Part shown: in pieces, positions 17,837 to 26,265 of the stretch
Layout of the letters: every line of letters starts with the position of its first letter
How positions within the stretch are numbered: position 1 is the first letter of the stretch
Source of the DNA: Paraburkholderia rhynchosiae
Lineage (GTDB): Bacteria > Pseudomonadota > Gammaproteobacteria > Burkholderiales > Burkholderiaceae
Length of the DNA: 64,000 bases
Assembly (NCBI RefSeq): GCF_002879865.1
Contig: NZ_PNXY01000021.1
Location: forward strand, 62,001-126,000
Reading direction: 5' to 3'
Notes under the pieces: model-generated
Databases searched by the model: none
What the model was told of the DNA's origin: nothing
Seen by the model: only the letters and a program-made list of their open reading frames with translations
Position numbers and translations under genes: made by a program

Positions 17837-17935
17837 GCACCCACCATTCGTTTCGCGATCACGGTTTCAGCAAGATTGAGAAGTATCTGAAAACCCGCAC
17901 GGCTATTTGCTCTGCGGGTTTTTTATTGCGGCTTT
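17837..17935 (+). repeat. Second copy of the tRNA-Val 3' end and its downstream region (possible attR)
   Basis: GCACCCACCA at 17837-17846 equals the last ten bases of tRNA-Val (4061-4070). Similarity continues: TTTCGCGATCAC here against TTTCGTGATTCAC there, and the terminator stems are identical, with loops GGCTATTTGC versus AGCTATTGGC at their core. Upstream of 17837 nothing matches the tRNA, so only the 3' end is duplicated. Confidence 0.7.
17891..17925 (+). terminator. Terminator (copy 2 of the tRNA-Val terminator)
   Basis: Perfect 9-bp stem AAACCCGCA (17891-17899) / TGCGGGTTT (17913-17921) with following T-run. With no gene directly upstream on this strand, it looks displaced from tRNA-Val. 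Confidence 0.85.
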
Positions 17936-18137
17936 AAACGACCTGAAGTGCAACGCGGTGAGTGGCGGCCGGTAGCGGATCCCGCGCGAAAGAGCGCAAC
18001 GGATTTGAATCGGCTCACAGCAGCGGAGCGCATGTTGTCAAATCTGATGGCGCGCAGCAATAGCGACGCATCGGCAAGGCGACGTACCTCCGTCGCGATT
18101 GTTCGCATTACCAGCAAGGAAAGGCAAAGGGCAAAAG

Positions 18138-18167
18138 TTGCAGACGCGCGGCCCTTTCAGCTACAAT
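18138..18167 (+). promoter_or_regulatory. Sigma-70 promoter of tRNA-Asp
   Basis: -35 TTGCAG (18138-18143), 18-bp spacer, -10 TACAAT (18162-18167), 45 bases upstream of the tRNA. Confidence 0.65.
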
Positions 18168-18212
18168 CCTGTTTCGCCGTGTTTTGCGTAGCAATCACGG
18201 TGTGTAGTACAA

Positions 18213-18289
18213 GGAGTGGTAGTTCAGTCGGTTAGAATACCGGCCTGTCACGCCGGGGGTCGCGGGTTCGAGTCCCGTCCACTCCGCCA
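18213..18289 (+). tRNA. tRNA-Asp (anticodon GUC)
   Basis: 77 bases including encoded CCA. Acceptor GGAGTGG / CCACTCC (18279-18285), discriminator G, anticodon stem CCGGC/GCCGG with loop CTGTCAC (anticodon GTC), T-arm GCGGG-TTCGAGT-CCCGT. It has its own promoter and terminator. Confidence 0.97.
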
Positions 18290-18298
18290 GTATCCTCG

Positions 18299-18325
18299 AA
18301 AGGCGAACTCCGGTTCGCCTTTTTT
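18299..18325 (+). terminator. Intrinsic terminator of tRNA-Asp
   Basis: Perfect 10-bp stem AAAGGCGAAC (18299-18308) / GTTCGCCTTT (18313-18322), tetraloop TCCG, T-run. Confidence 0.93.
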
Positions 18326-18372
18326 ATTGCCCGCTGTTGTAACATCGGGCGTTCTGTTTTTGGCACTCACGC

Positions 18373-20310
18373 ATGCTCGATTTTTTCCGTAATCACAAAC
18401 GCCTGATGATGTTCATGCTCATCCTCGTCATTGTGCCGGGGCTGGGCTTCGTGGGTATTCAGGGCTTTCGCGGCTTCTTTGACGAAAGCGCAAACGTCGC
18501 AAGCGTCAACGGTCATAAGATCACGCGGGCAGAGTACGACAACGCGATGCGTCAGCAACTCGACCGCGCTCGTCAGATGCTCGGCGCCCAATTCGACATC
18601 AAGGCGTTCGACACACCTCAGCGCCGCAGCGAAATGCTGGACGGCCTGATTGAACAGCGTGTGCTGGCCGATGAAACGCAACGTCTGCACTTGACCGCAT
18701 CGGACGACGCCGTGCGCCGTACGCTGCTCAACGACCCGGTGATCTCGTCGCTGAAGAATCCCGACGGCTCGATCGATGTCGACCGCTACAAACAACTGCT
18801 CGCCATGCAGGGCATGACGCCCGACCAATACGACGAGCGTGTGCGCTACAGCATCGCCACGCAACAGTTGCCCGCCAGCATTCAAGGCAGCGCCTTCACG
18901 TCGAAGACGCTCGCGCAGCATCTTACTGAACTCGCCGAGCAACAGCGCGAGGTGCAGGGCGTCGCGTTCCATCCGCGCGACTACGCAGCGAAGGTGCAGC
19001 CCACCGACGCGCAATTGCAGGCGTATTACGACGCGCATCGTAACGACTTCGCCGCGCCGGCCACGGCCACGATTCAGTACCTGGTGATGTCGCCGGCCAC
19101 GCTCGCCGCTTCCGTGCAGCCGAGCGACGCCGATCTGAAAAAATACTACGACGACAACATCGCGCATTACCGCACCGAGGGTCAGGTGCGCGCGAGCCAC
19201 ATTTTGATCGCCGCGCCGAAAGACGCGAGCGCGGCCGACAAGGCCAAGGCGAAGCAGAAGGCTGAAGAGTTGCTCGCACAGGTCAAGGCGCATCCTGATC
19301 AATTCGCTCAGATCGCGCAACAGAACTCGCAGGATCCTGGCTCGGCGGCGAAAGGCGGCGATCTCGGCTATTTCGGGCGCGGCATGATTGCAGGCGGCAA
19401 GGCGTTCGACGACGCCGTGTTCGCACTGAAGAAGGATGAAGTCAGCGGCATCGTGCAGACGGACTTCGGCTATCACATCGTCAAGGTGACCGACGTGAAG
19501 CCGGCGGTCACGAAGCCGTTCGACGAAGTGAAGGACCAGATCGCGAGAGACCTGAAGACCCAACTGGCAAGCAAGGCATTCACCGACGACTCGGAAGGTT
19601 TCACGTCTATCGTCTATGAGAAGGCGAAGAGTCTGCAGCCCGCAGCCGACAAGTACAAGTTGCAATTGCAGACGGCTACGGTCACTCCGCAGCCCGATCC
19701 GAAGCTGCCGCCCGACAGCCCGCTGAACAACGCCAAATTCCTCGCCGCAGTGTTCGCGAACGACGCGGCCACGGCGCGCAACAACACTCAGGCGATCGAC
19801 GTCGGCGGCAACACGCTAATCGCTGCACGCGTCACCGACTATAAGGCGGCGGCCGTGCCGGCGCTCGACGCGATCAAGAACGTCGTGCGTCAGAAGGTGA
19901 TTGCGGTTCAGTCGAATGAAGCCGCGCATAAGGACGGCGTCGCGACGCTCGCCGAGTTCGAGAAGTCGAAGGCCACCACGGGGTTCTCGTCGCCGCTGAA
20001 GGTCTCGCGCAACGACGCGCAGGGCGTGCCTCCCGCTGCATTGAGCGCAATCTACAAGGTGGATGCGCAAAAGCTGCCGGCATACGTGGGCGTGGATCTC
20101 GGTGACGATGGTTATGCGATCTATCGCGTGAACGCAGTCGTCGCACGCGGCCCGGTCGATCCGCAGCGCCTCGCCGCGGCGCAGCAGCAGATCGCCCAAG
20201 TAGAGTCGCAGTCCGAAGTAGAGGCCTATGTTCAAGCGCTGCGAGCGCGTTCGAAGGTGAAGCTCTATGGCTCGCTCGACAGCAGCAATGCGCCGGCAAG
20301 CGACGAGTAA
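18373..20310 (+). CDS. ppiD: SurA/PpiD-type peptidyl-prolyl isomerase (periplasmic chaperone)
   Basis: 645-residue inner-membrane-anchored periplasmic chaperone that helps newly exported outer-membrane and periplasmic proteins fold. Start MLDFFRNHKRLMMFMLILVIVPGLGF gives a single N-terminal anchor of about residues 12-30. A SurA-N-like chaperone region follows (MLDGLIEQRVLADETQRL), then one parvulin domain at about residues 270-370 (RASHILIAAPKD ... GGDLGYFGRGMIAGGKAF ... FGYHIVKVTDV). The C-terminal ~270 residues form the second chaperone arm. Position after hupB and the two tRNAs matches the E. coli order hupB-ppiD. A hairpin (20337-20363) and a strong terminator follow. Confidence 0.95.
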   Translation: MLDFFRNHKRLMMFMLILVIVPGLGFVGIQGFRGFFDESANVASVNGHKITRAEYDNAMRQQLDRARQMLGAQFDIKAFDTPQRRSEMLDGLIEQRVLADETQRLHLTASDDAVRRTLLNDPVISSLKNPDGSIDVDRYKQLLAMQGMTPDQYDERVRYSIATQQLPASIQGSAFTSKTLAQHLTELAEQQREVQGVAFHPRDYAAKVQPTDAQLQAYYDAHRNDFAAPATATIQYLVMSPATLAASVQPSDADLKKYYDDNIAHYRTEGQVRASHILIAAPKDASAADKAKAKQKAEELLAQVKAHPDQFAQIAQQNSQDPGSAAKGGDLGYFGRGMIAGGKAFDDAVFALKKDEVSGIVQTDFGYHIVKVTDVKPAVTKPFDEVKDQIARDLKTQLASKAFTDDSEGFTSIVYEKAKSLQPAADKYKLQLQTATVTPQPDPKLPPDSPLNNAKFLAAVFANDAATARNNTQAIDVGGNTLIAARVTDYKAAAVPALDAIKNVVRQKVIAVQSNEAAHKDGVATLAEFEKSKATTGFSSPLKVSRNDAQGVPPAALSAIYKVDAQKLPAYVGVDLGDDGYAIYRVNAVVARGPVDPQRLAAAQQQIAQVESQSEVEAYVQALRARSKVKLYGSLDSSNAPASDE

Positions 20311-20413
20311 GGTTGGCGTTCAACGCTAGACCAGCCGGCAAGGCGTCCGCAGGTCGCCTTGCCCGCAGTGAAGCGACATAAATTGCACAAAGCGCACAAA
20401 GCGCCCGACCACA

Positions 20414-20441
20414 AAAAAGCCCCGCAAATGCGGGGCTTTTT
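20414..20441 (+). terminator. Terminator after ppiD
   Basis: Perfect 12-bp stem AAAAAGCCCCGC / GCGGGGCTTTTT around AAAT. A/T-rich on both outer sides, so it can also stop minus-strand transcription from the lipoprotein gene. Confidence 0.92.
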
Positions 20442-20510
20442 CATCTTGCGATCTCATGATTTGACGAGCTGATGCTCATCAAACGGTTTGCCTCGATCAG
20501 TGCCTTATGG

Positions 20511-20852
20511 TTAGAGGCACGAACTGATTGCGCTGGTGGCGTCGCTGCCTGCTGCGCCGCTCGCGCGGAAGCCGACCCATGAGCCCTTGCCAGTGTATGC
20601 CGGACGCACCACGGCGGCAGCGCCGTTAGGTGGTTGCTGGCCCGGAACGTACACGTCCACGGCCTGGTCGTTAGCCATGGTGTCTTGCGACACGACTTGC
20701 TGTTGCGAACTGTCCGCCCACTTTTGCGCGATGCAGGTGGCAACGGCTTTCGGCGGTTGCTGACTTCGGCCGACAGATTGGACCCCAGCAGGCGGTTGAG
20801 CGGCGCAGGCAGAAATTGCCATGGTCAAAGCGATTAACGGTAAGTATTTCAC
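20511..20852 (-). CDS. Small lipoprotein of unknown function
   Basis: 113 residues with a lipoprotein signal (MKYLPLIALTMAISAC, Cys16) and a mature part that begins AAQPPAGVQSVGRSQQPP. The core PKAVATCIAQKWADSSQQQ, the segment VDVYVPG and the final ISSCL give two further Cys residues that could form a disulfide in the periplasm. No enzymatic motif is visible. Convergent with ppiD, sharing the two-way terminator; 116 bases separate it from tesA upstream on the same strand. I do not assign a function. Confidence 0.8.
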   Translation of the reverse strand: MKYLPLIALTMAISACAAQPPAGVQSVGRSQQPPKAVATCIAQKWADSSQQQVVSQDTMANDQAVDVYVPGQQPPNGAAAVVRPAYTGKGSWVGFRASGAAGSDATSAISSCL

Positions 20853-20968
20853 GTTATCTCCTCATAAGTCGCTCAAAATCGAGCCGGTTACGCGGAATTG
20901 CGAAAGCGTCAGATCGACCTTCCCGATCCGTGTTCCCGAAATTCCGGAAACAAGTTGTTAGCAGCTTT

Positions 20969-21658
20969 TCAGCGCGGCGAACTTGCGCGAAGGAGTGGCT
21001 TGACAGCGGGCCACACGTTGTTGAGTAGCACTGGCTGTGCCTGCTGCGTTGGATGGATCTGATCCGACTGGAACATGTCGGGCTTATCGGCGATGCCCGC
21101 GAGCAGAAATGGCACGAGCGGCACCCGCAGTTGCTTCGCGAGTTGGCCATACAGCCCATGGAACTTTTGGGTGTAGTCCGGGCCGTAGTTAGGCGGCACG
21201 TACATGCCGACGAGCACGACCTTCGCATGACCTTGCTGAGCCTCTTCGATGATCGTGCGCAAGTTGTCTTCAGTCGTTGAAAGCGGCACACCGCGGAGGG
21301 CATCGTTAGCACCCAGTTCGACGATCACAATGCTCGGCTTCAAACGTTGCATGAGCGCCGGCAAGCGCGCCCGTCCGCCGCTCGTCGTGTCGCCGCTGAT
21401 GCTGGCATTGGCGACGCTATAATCGATTCGCTCGTCGGTGAGACGCCGGCGCATCAATGCAACCCAGCCAGTATCGCGGGGCAAACCGTATTCGGCGGAG
21501 ATGCTGTCGCCGAGCACCACGATCACCGGTTTGGCCGGGTCCGGGGCGTTGGCGGCCCTCACTGCGAACGTCGCGGAAAAGACGGCTGTGGCCGCTATGA
21601 CCGAGCCTATTGCGGCGGAGCTCTTTGCCGACATTAGCGCGTTGGCGCGAGGCTTCAT
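20969..21658 (-). CDS. tesA: SGNH-fold arylesterase / lysophospholipase (TesA-like)
   Basis: 229-residue periplasmic hydrolase with broad thioesterase/lysophospholipase activity in the family. After an N-terminal signal (SSAAIGSVIAATAVFSATFAVRA) come the four SGNH blocks: VVLGDSISAEYGL (nucleophile Ser), SISGDTTSGGRARL (Gly), VELGANDALRG (Asn) and DQIHPTQQAQ (Asp-His). Starts possible at 21658 (MKPRANAL) or 21634 (MSAKSS); I use the first. It is divergent from an ABC ATPase whose ATG is only 28 bases away, the same arrangement as tesA/ybbA in E. coli, so promoters must overlap the other gene or its leader. Confidence 0.93.
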   Translation of the reverse strand: MKPRANALMSAKSSAAIGSVIAATAVFSATFAVRAANAPDPAKPVIVVLGDSISAEYGLPRDTGWVALMRRRLTDERIDYSVANASISGDTTSGGRARLPALMQRLKPSIVIVELGANDALRGVPLSTTEDNLRTIIEEAQQGHAKVVLVGMYVPPNYGPDYTQKFHGLYGQLAKQLRVPLVPFLLAGIADKPDMFQSDQIHPTQQAQPVLLNNVWPAVKPLLRASSPR

Positions 21659-21686
21659 GGCGCGCACTTTCAACCTACGCTTCACC

Positions 21687-22373
21687 ATGCTAAACAAAAC
21701 TGATCCAGTCATTGAAGTGCGGGGTTTGTGCAAGAAGGTTAAGGATGCAACGGGCGAACTGACCATTCTCGACAACATCGACCTGGCTATCGAAGCCGGC
21801 AGCAGTGTCGCCATAGTCGGCGCATCCGGGTCGGGCAAGTCTACGCTGCTTGGCCTGCTCGCAGGATTGGACAGCGCGAGCTCGGGCTCGGTTCGGCTGC
21901 TCGGCCGTGAACTCACCACGTTAAACGAAGATGAGCGCGCGGCATTGCGCAGCGGCTCCGTCGGCTTCGTGTTCCAGTCGTTCCAGTTGATGCCGCATTT
22001 GACGGCGCTCGAAAACGTCACCTTGCCGCTCGAACTGCAAGGCGGCATCGGCACACGCGAAGCTGCGCTGCGCGCGCGCAAGCTGCTCGAGCAGGTCGGC
22101 CTTGGACAGCGCACCAGCCATTATCCGAAGCTGCTGTCGGGCGGCGAACAGCAACGCGTCGCGCTGGCGCGCGCGTTTGTCACGCATCCGGCGATTCTCT
22201 TCGCCGATGAGCCCACGGGCAGTCTCGATGCCGCCACAGGGCATGCGGTGATCGACCTGATGTTCGAGATGAACCGCGCGAACGGCGCGACGCTTATTCT
22301 TGTCACGCACGACGTCGAATTGGCGCGCCGCTGCGATACCACGGTGACGATCGAGGCGGGGCGCCTCGCCTGA
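21687..22373 (+). CDS. ABC transporter ATP-binding protein (YbbA/LolD-like)
   Basis: 228-residue ATPase of the LolD/MacB type. ATG at 21687 (MLNKTDPVIEVRGLC). Seen: Walker A VGASGSGKSTLLG, Q-loop FVFQSFQLMPHLTALENV, signature LSGGEQQRVALARAF, Walker B ILFADEPTGSLD and H-loop LVTHD. In E. coli ybbA lies divergent from tesA and is followed by the permease gene ybbP. Here no permease follows: a terminator hairpin and the convergent pgi come next, so the membrane partner must be encoded elsewhere. Probable role: export or membrane extraction of lipid-like substrates, by analogy only. Confidence 0.92.
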   Translation: MLNKTDPVIEVRGLCKKVKDATGELTILDNIDLAIEAGSSVAIVGASGSGKSTLLGLLAGLDSASSGSVRLLGRELTTLNEDERAALRSGSVGFVFQSFQLMPHLTALENVTLPLELQGGIGTREAALRARKLLEQVGLGQRTSHYPKLLSGGEQQRVALARAFVTHPAILFADEPTGSLDAATGHAVIDLMFEMNRANGATLILVTHDVELARRCDTTVTIEAGRLA

Positions 22374-22423
22374 AGAACCTGAAGCACCGAGTCAACGAGC
22401 AGGACACATACATCCACGACAAA

Positions 22424-22455
22424 AGCAAAGCGGGCCACGAAGGGCCCGCTTTGCT
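22424..22455. terminator. Bidirectional terminator between the ABC ATPase gene and pgi
   Basis: Perfect 13-bp stem AGCAAAGCGGGCC (22424-22436) / GGCCCGCTTTGCT (22443-22455), 6-nt loop, between convergent genes. T-rich tail only on the minus side. Confidence 0.8.
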
Positions 22456-22544
22456 CTACTTCACTTCCACGCCCCCGCGCGAAGCCATCACGCGAAGCAT
22501 AAGCATGTCGAACACGCCGGCCACCAGCGACCGGCTCACGACCC

Positions 22545-24167
22545 TCAACGTTTCAAAGCCGCGCGTGCCCGCGCGATCAACGCCGATGTCGATGAATCGT
22601 GTTTCTTTTCGTCCACGCTTGCCGCCGTGAGATCGGCCTCGACAACCTTGCCGAGAATCTTGCCCAATTCGACGCCCCATTGATCGAACGGATTGATGTT
22701 CCACACCGACGCCTGCACCAGCACCTTGTGCTCGTACAACGCGATCAATGCGCCGAGCGAACGCGCGGTGAGTGCATCGACCAGCAGTGTGGTAGTCGGA
22801 CGGTTGCCAGGAAACACCAGGTGTGGCGCGAGTTCCGGCTTGTCAGGACCGGCCACCTTTTTCGCTTCTTCGAGCGTGCGGCCGAGCATCAGCGCTTCGC
22901 TTTGCGCGAAGCAGTTGGCGAGCAGCTTCGGATGATGGCTGACCAGCGGATGCTCGGGCGTGAGGACCGCGACGAAGTCGATCGGCACGATGGTCGGGCC
23001 TTGATGCAGCATCTGGAAGAACGCATGCTGACCGTTCGTGCCCGGCTCGCCCCAGGTCACCGCGGAGGTCGGATAGTCAACCATTGCACCGTCCAGACGC
23101 GCGGACTTGCCGTTGCTCTCCATTTCCAGCTGTTGGAGATACGACGGGAGGAAATGCAGCGCTTCCGAATACGGCGCGACCAGGTAGCTTTGCGAGCCGA
23201 AGAAGTTGCGATACCAGATGCCGATCATGCCGAGCAGTACCGGCAGATTCTTTTCCAGCGGCGCGGTGCGGAAATGCTCGTCCATTTCGTTCGCGCCGGC
23301 GAGCAGTTCGCCGAACTGCTGCGGACCGACGGCGATCATGATCGACAGACCGACCGCGGACCACAGCGAATAGCGGCCGCCAACCCAGTCCCACATCTCG
23401 AACACGTTTTCTTTCGCGATGCCGAACTTGACCACTTCCGAAGGATTCGCCGACACGCCGACGAAGTGTTTCGCCAGCGCATTCTCCGGACAGCCTTTCT
23501 CGGTGAACCAGTCACGCAGCGAGCGCGCGTTGGTCATGGTTTCGAGCGTGGTGAACGTCTTTGAAACGATGATGGCGAGCGTCTCTTCCGGATCGATCTG
23601 CTGCATCACGTTGTAGAGATCGGCGCCGTCGACGTTCGACACGAAGTGCGTGGTGATTTCCGGCGTGGCCAGATGATGCAGTGCGTGCACGACCATCTTC
23701 GGTCCGAGGTCGGAACCGCCGATGCCGATGTTCACCACGTGACGAATGCGCTTGCCCGTGTAGCCGGTCCACGTGCCGCTGCGCACCTGCTCGGCGAACG
23801 CCGCCATCTTCGCGCGCTCGGCCTGCACCTGCGCATGAAACGGCGCGTTGGGGTTGCTGGCGCGCAGCGCGGTGTGCAGCGCCGCGCGGCCTTCCGTGGG
23901 ATTGACGACGTCACCCGCGAACATCGCGTCGCGGCGCTTTTCGACGCCGGCTTCGCGCGCGAGTTGCACGAGCAGCTTCAGGGTTTCGTCGGTGATGCGG
24001 TTCTTCGAGAAGTCGGCCGCGAGACCGCCGCCCGCGAACGCAAAGCGCTCGGCACGGGTGGGGGCTGGATCGTTCTCGGGGGCGAACCAGTCGCGCAAAT
24101 GTGCATCGCGAATCTGCTCGTAATGTGTTTGCAGCGAGGACCAGGAGGGGAGCGAGTTCTGGGTCAT
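22545..24167 (-). CDS. pgi: Glucose-6-phosphate isomerase
   Basis: 540-residue cytosolic enzyme interconverting glucose 6-phosphate and fructose 6-phosphate. Full family length. Seen: the phosphate-binding region NIGIGGSDLGPKMV, SKTFTTLET, WDWVGGRYSLWSAVG, the catalytic-base region GEPGTNGQHAFFQMLHQG and the C-terminal QWGVELGKILGK containing the active-site Lys. It is a single gene with 400 bases of apparently empty DNA upstream that holds an 11-bp tandem repeat. The gene is convergent with the ABC ATPase gene. Confidence 0.98.
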   Translation of the reverse strand: MTQNSLPSWSSLQTHYEQIRDAHLRDWFAPENDPAPTRAERFAFAGGGLAADFSKNRITDETLKLLVQLAREAGVEKRRDAMFAGDVVNPTEGRAALHTALRASNPNAPFHAQVQAERAKMAAFAEQVRSGTWTGYTGKRIRHVVNIGIGGSDLGPKMVVHALHHLATPEITTHFVSNVDGADLYNVMQQIDPEETLAIIVSKTFTTLETMTNARSLRDWFTEKGCPENALAKHFVGVSANPSEVVKFGIAKENVFEMWDWVGGRYSLWSAVGLSIMIAVGPQQFGELLAGANEMDEHFRTAPLEKNLPVLLGMIGIWYRNFFGSQSYLVAPYSEALHFLPSYLQQLEMESNGKSARLDGAMVDYPTSAVTWGEPGTNGQHAFFQMLHQGPTIVPIDFVAVLTPEHPLVSHHPKLLANCFAQSEALMLGRTLEEAKKVAGPDKPELAPHLVFPGNRPTTTLLVDALTARSLGALIALYEHKVLVQASVWNINPFDQWGVELGKILGKVVEADLTAASVDEKKHDSSTSALIARARAALKR

Positions 24168-24575
24168 AGCGTCCGTCTAACCAAGGGCACGAAGAAAGGC
24201 GCGCGCGAAGCGCCGCCGAGGATGATGCAACGATGCTGTCAGAGCGAGGCCGCGCAGCCGCGTTCGCAGTCAAATTTCAGAAGCTGGCGCTGCCGTCAGC
24301 GCTCGTCAATTCCGCCGCAATCCGCGAGGGTCTCGATGCCACGCGCGGCGCAGTCATTCAGCGCGCAGCGACCCGGTCAATAACCGCGGCGAGTCAGCGG
24401 CGAGTCAGCGGCGAGTCAGCGGCGAGTCAGCGCAGTGTCATGCAGTTGATGAGTATAACGGCGTTGCGTGACGGGCGGCAGCGGTTTGGCGAGCCCGTGT
24501 GCAAAGCTCGCCCGGCCTGCCAGTAGCGCCTCATGCATTCTCGATGCCGTTCAATCCCTCCTCACGCTTCAGGCC
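24168..24575. other. Intergenic region upstream of pgi with a tandem repeat
   Basis: No gene recognised. The main feature is a four-copy 11-bp tandem repeat (24386-24429). Open frames crossing the region run antisense through the neighbouring genes. Confidence 0.7.
24386..24429. repeat. 11-bp tandem repeat, four perfect copies
   Basis: Unit GGCGAGTCAGC, four identical copies at 24386, 24397, 24408 and 24419. No spacers, so it is not a CRISPR. It lies between pgi and the NAD(P)HX-repair gene, 219 bases upstream of the pgi start. Confidence 0.95.
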
Positions 24576-26162
24576 TCACGCTTGCGCCGACGGATAGAAC
24601 ATGCGGTTCAACAAGCTCCGCACCATCGGCGCCAGTTCTCCCGCCGTCAGGCCAGCGGGGCCGTGGCCTTGTGCGCTCAGCGTGTCGGCGGCGAGTCCGT
24701 GCAGGTAGACCCCGGCCAACGCCGCTTCATAGCCGGGCAAGCGTTGCGCGAGCAAAGCGCCGATGATGCCGCCGAGCACGTCGCCGGTGCCGCCCGTCGC
24801 GAGCGCGGCATTGCCTGTCGGGTTAATCGTGAGACGGCCGTCCGGGGCCGCGATGATGGTGCCGGTGCCTTTCAGCACCACGACGCTCGCAAAGCGCGCG
24901 GCGAGCGCGCGTGCCGCACCCAGGCGGTCGCGCTGCACGCCGGCGGCGTCGGTGCCGAGCAGGCGCGCGGCTTCGAGCGGGTGAGGAGTCAGCAGACACG
25001 GATCCCCTTGCACGCCGCGAGCAGTGAGGTCCGCGGCCAGCGACGGGTCTTGCGCAATCAGATTGAGCGCGTCGGCGTCAAAGAGCTTCGGCATGTCGAG
25101 CCGGAGCACGTCGTGCATGACACGTGTCGCGCGTTCTCCGTGGCCCATCCCGCAGCCGACCGCGAGCGCATCCATCTTGTCGAGCGGCAAATCGTCGATG
25201 GCATGCAGCATCAGTTCGGGATGCGGTGGATCGTAGGGCGGCGCGCCCGCGCCCAGCAGCGCGACATGGACCTTGCCCGCGCCGGTGTAGAGCGCCGCGC
25301 GCGACGCCAGAATCGGCGCGCCGCACATGCCGGTGTCGCCTCCGACCACCGCGAGGCTGCCGAACGTGCCCTTGTTGGTCGCGAAATCGCGCGGCGGCAG
25401 GAACGTGGCGAAGAGTTCGGGCGCGTTCAGTTGCACGGCCGTGCGCGCATTACTCTCGACGCCGATCGGCGCGACCGTGACCGCGCCGGCGAGATCGCGG
25501 CCTTGCGCGGTGAAGAGGCCAGGCTTGGCGGCGATGAAAGTGACCGTGTGCGTGGCACGCACGGCGGCGTCGCCGTCGCCGACGATCGTGCCGGTGTCGC
25601 TATCGAGGCCGCTCGGGACGTCGAGCGCGAGCACGCCGCCTCTATGCGGGCGGGCTTTGGCCCGTTGCGAGAGCTGGCGGGCGGTGGCCGCGAACACGCC
25701 TTCAAGCGCACGCGCGAGGCCGATGCCGAACATGCCGTCGACGAGCCATGTGTATGCGTCGAGCGAAGCGGGCGGCGAAGCGGCGATCGCGACGCCGGCG
25801 GCGCGAGCCGTATCGAGCGCCCAGCGGGCGTCGTCCGGCTTCACTTCGACGGGCATGTAGAGTTCGACGGCGATGCCGGCCTTGTGCAGCTCCGTCGCGA
25901 GAATCAACGCGTCGCCGCCATTGTTGCCCGGACCGGCGATCAGCCAGACGCGCTGCTTCGATTTGTCAATCGAGGTGTCGCGCGTGATCTGTTCGAGCAG
26001 GAAGCTCGCGGCCGCCCTGCCGGCGCGGCCCATCAGCGTGTGCTCGGGCAAGGCCGCGGCGGCCTGCGATTCGGCGATCCGCAAGTCAGTCAGCGTCAGG
26101 AGCGGGAGCGCGCGGTTGTGAGGGCGGATCAGCGTCGGCGGCGTGAGGTCGGCTTCGGTCAT
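24576..26162 (-). CDS. nnr: Bifunctional NAD(P)HX epimerase / ADP-dependent NAD(P)HX dehydratase
   Basis: 528-residue metabolite-repair enzyme. The N-terminal half (about residues 20-240, YjeF-N) epimerises damaged hydrated NAD(P)H; the C-terminal half (about 250-520, ribokinase-like) dehydrates the S form with ADP. Seen: GPGNNGGDALILATEL and DGMFGIGL in the epimerase, then GSLAVVGGDTGMCGAPILASRAAL, LTPHPLEAARLLG and NATGGTGDVLGG-type motif (here GGTGDVLGGIIGALLAQ) in the dehydratase. Both halves look intact. Cytosolic. It stands as a single gene on the minus strand. Confidence 0.96.
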   Translation of the reverse strand: MTEADLTPPTLIRPHNRALPLLTLTDLRIAESQAAAALPEHTLMGRAGRAAASFLLEQITRDTSIDKSKQRVWLIAGPGNNGGDALILATELHKAGIAVELYMPVEVKPDDARWALDTARAAGVAIAASPPASLDAYTWLVDGMFGIGLARALEGVFAATARQLSQRAKARPHRGGVLALDVPSGLDSDTGTIVGDGDAAVRATHTVTFIAAKPGLFTAQGRDLAGAVTVAPIGVESNARTAVQLNAPELFATFLPPRDFATNKGTFGSLAVVGGDTGMCGAPILASRAALYTGAGKVHVALLGAGAPPYDPPHPELMLHAIDDLPLDKMDALAVGCGMGHGERATRVMHDVLRLDMPKLFDADALNLIAQDPSLAADLTARGVQGDPCLLTPHPLEAARLLGTDAAGVQRDRLGAARALAARFASVVVLKGTGTIIAAPDGRLTINPTGNAALATGGTGDVLGGIIGALLAQRLPGYEAALAGVYLHGLAADTLSAQGHGPAGLTAGELAPMVRSLLNRMFYPSAQA

Positions 26163-26265
26163 GGCGAGACTGGGCGGTCACCTTGTGCAAGGTGCGAGAG
26201 CTTCTGGAATCGCTATGGTAGTGCCGATGGCCGCGCGATGCGTCGATTGGAGGCCGCGCCTCTTG

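Larger units (their letters stand above)
17592..18137. other. Intergenic right end of the island
   Basis: No gene recognised. It holds a perfect 17-bp palindrome (17725-17741), overlapping hairpins (17791-17825), the second tRNA-Val 3' end (17837-17846) and the second terminator (17891-17923). The stretch 17930-18137, leading to the tRNA-Asp promoter, shows nothing further. Confidence 0.7.

Noticed and set aside
17771..17846. A possible third tRNA ending GCACCCACCA
   Set aside because: A 5+7+5 anticodon-like hairpin can be drawn (GCCTT-GTTCCAC-AAGGC), but there is no D-arm, no TTCGA T-loop and no pairing acceptor start at the right distance.
22456..22704. 82-codon minus-strand ORF at the 3' end of pgi
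   Set aside because: Alternative frame of the pgi C-terminus; no ribosome-binding site and unusual composition.
24386..24429. CRISPR array
   Set aside because: Units are only 11 bp and directly joined with no spacers; no cas genes in the window.
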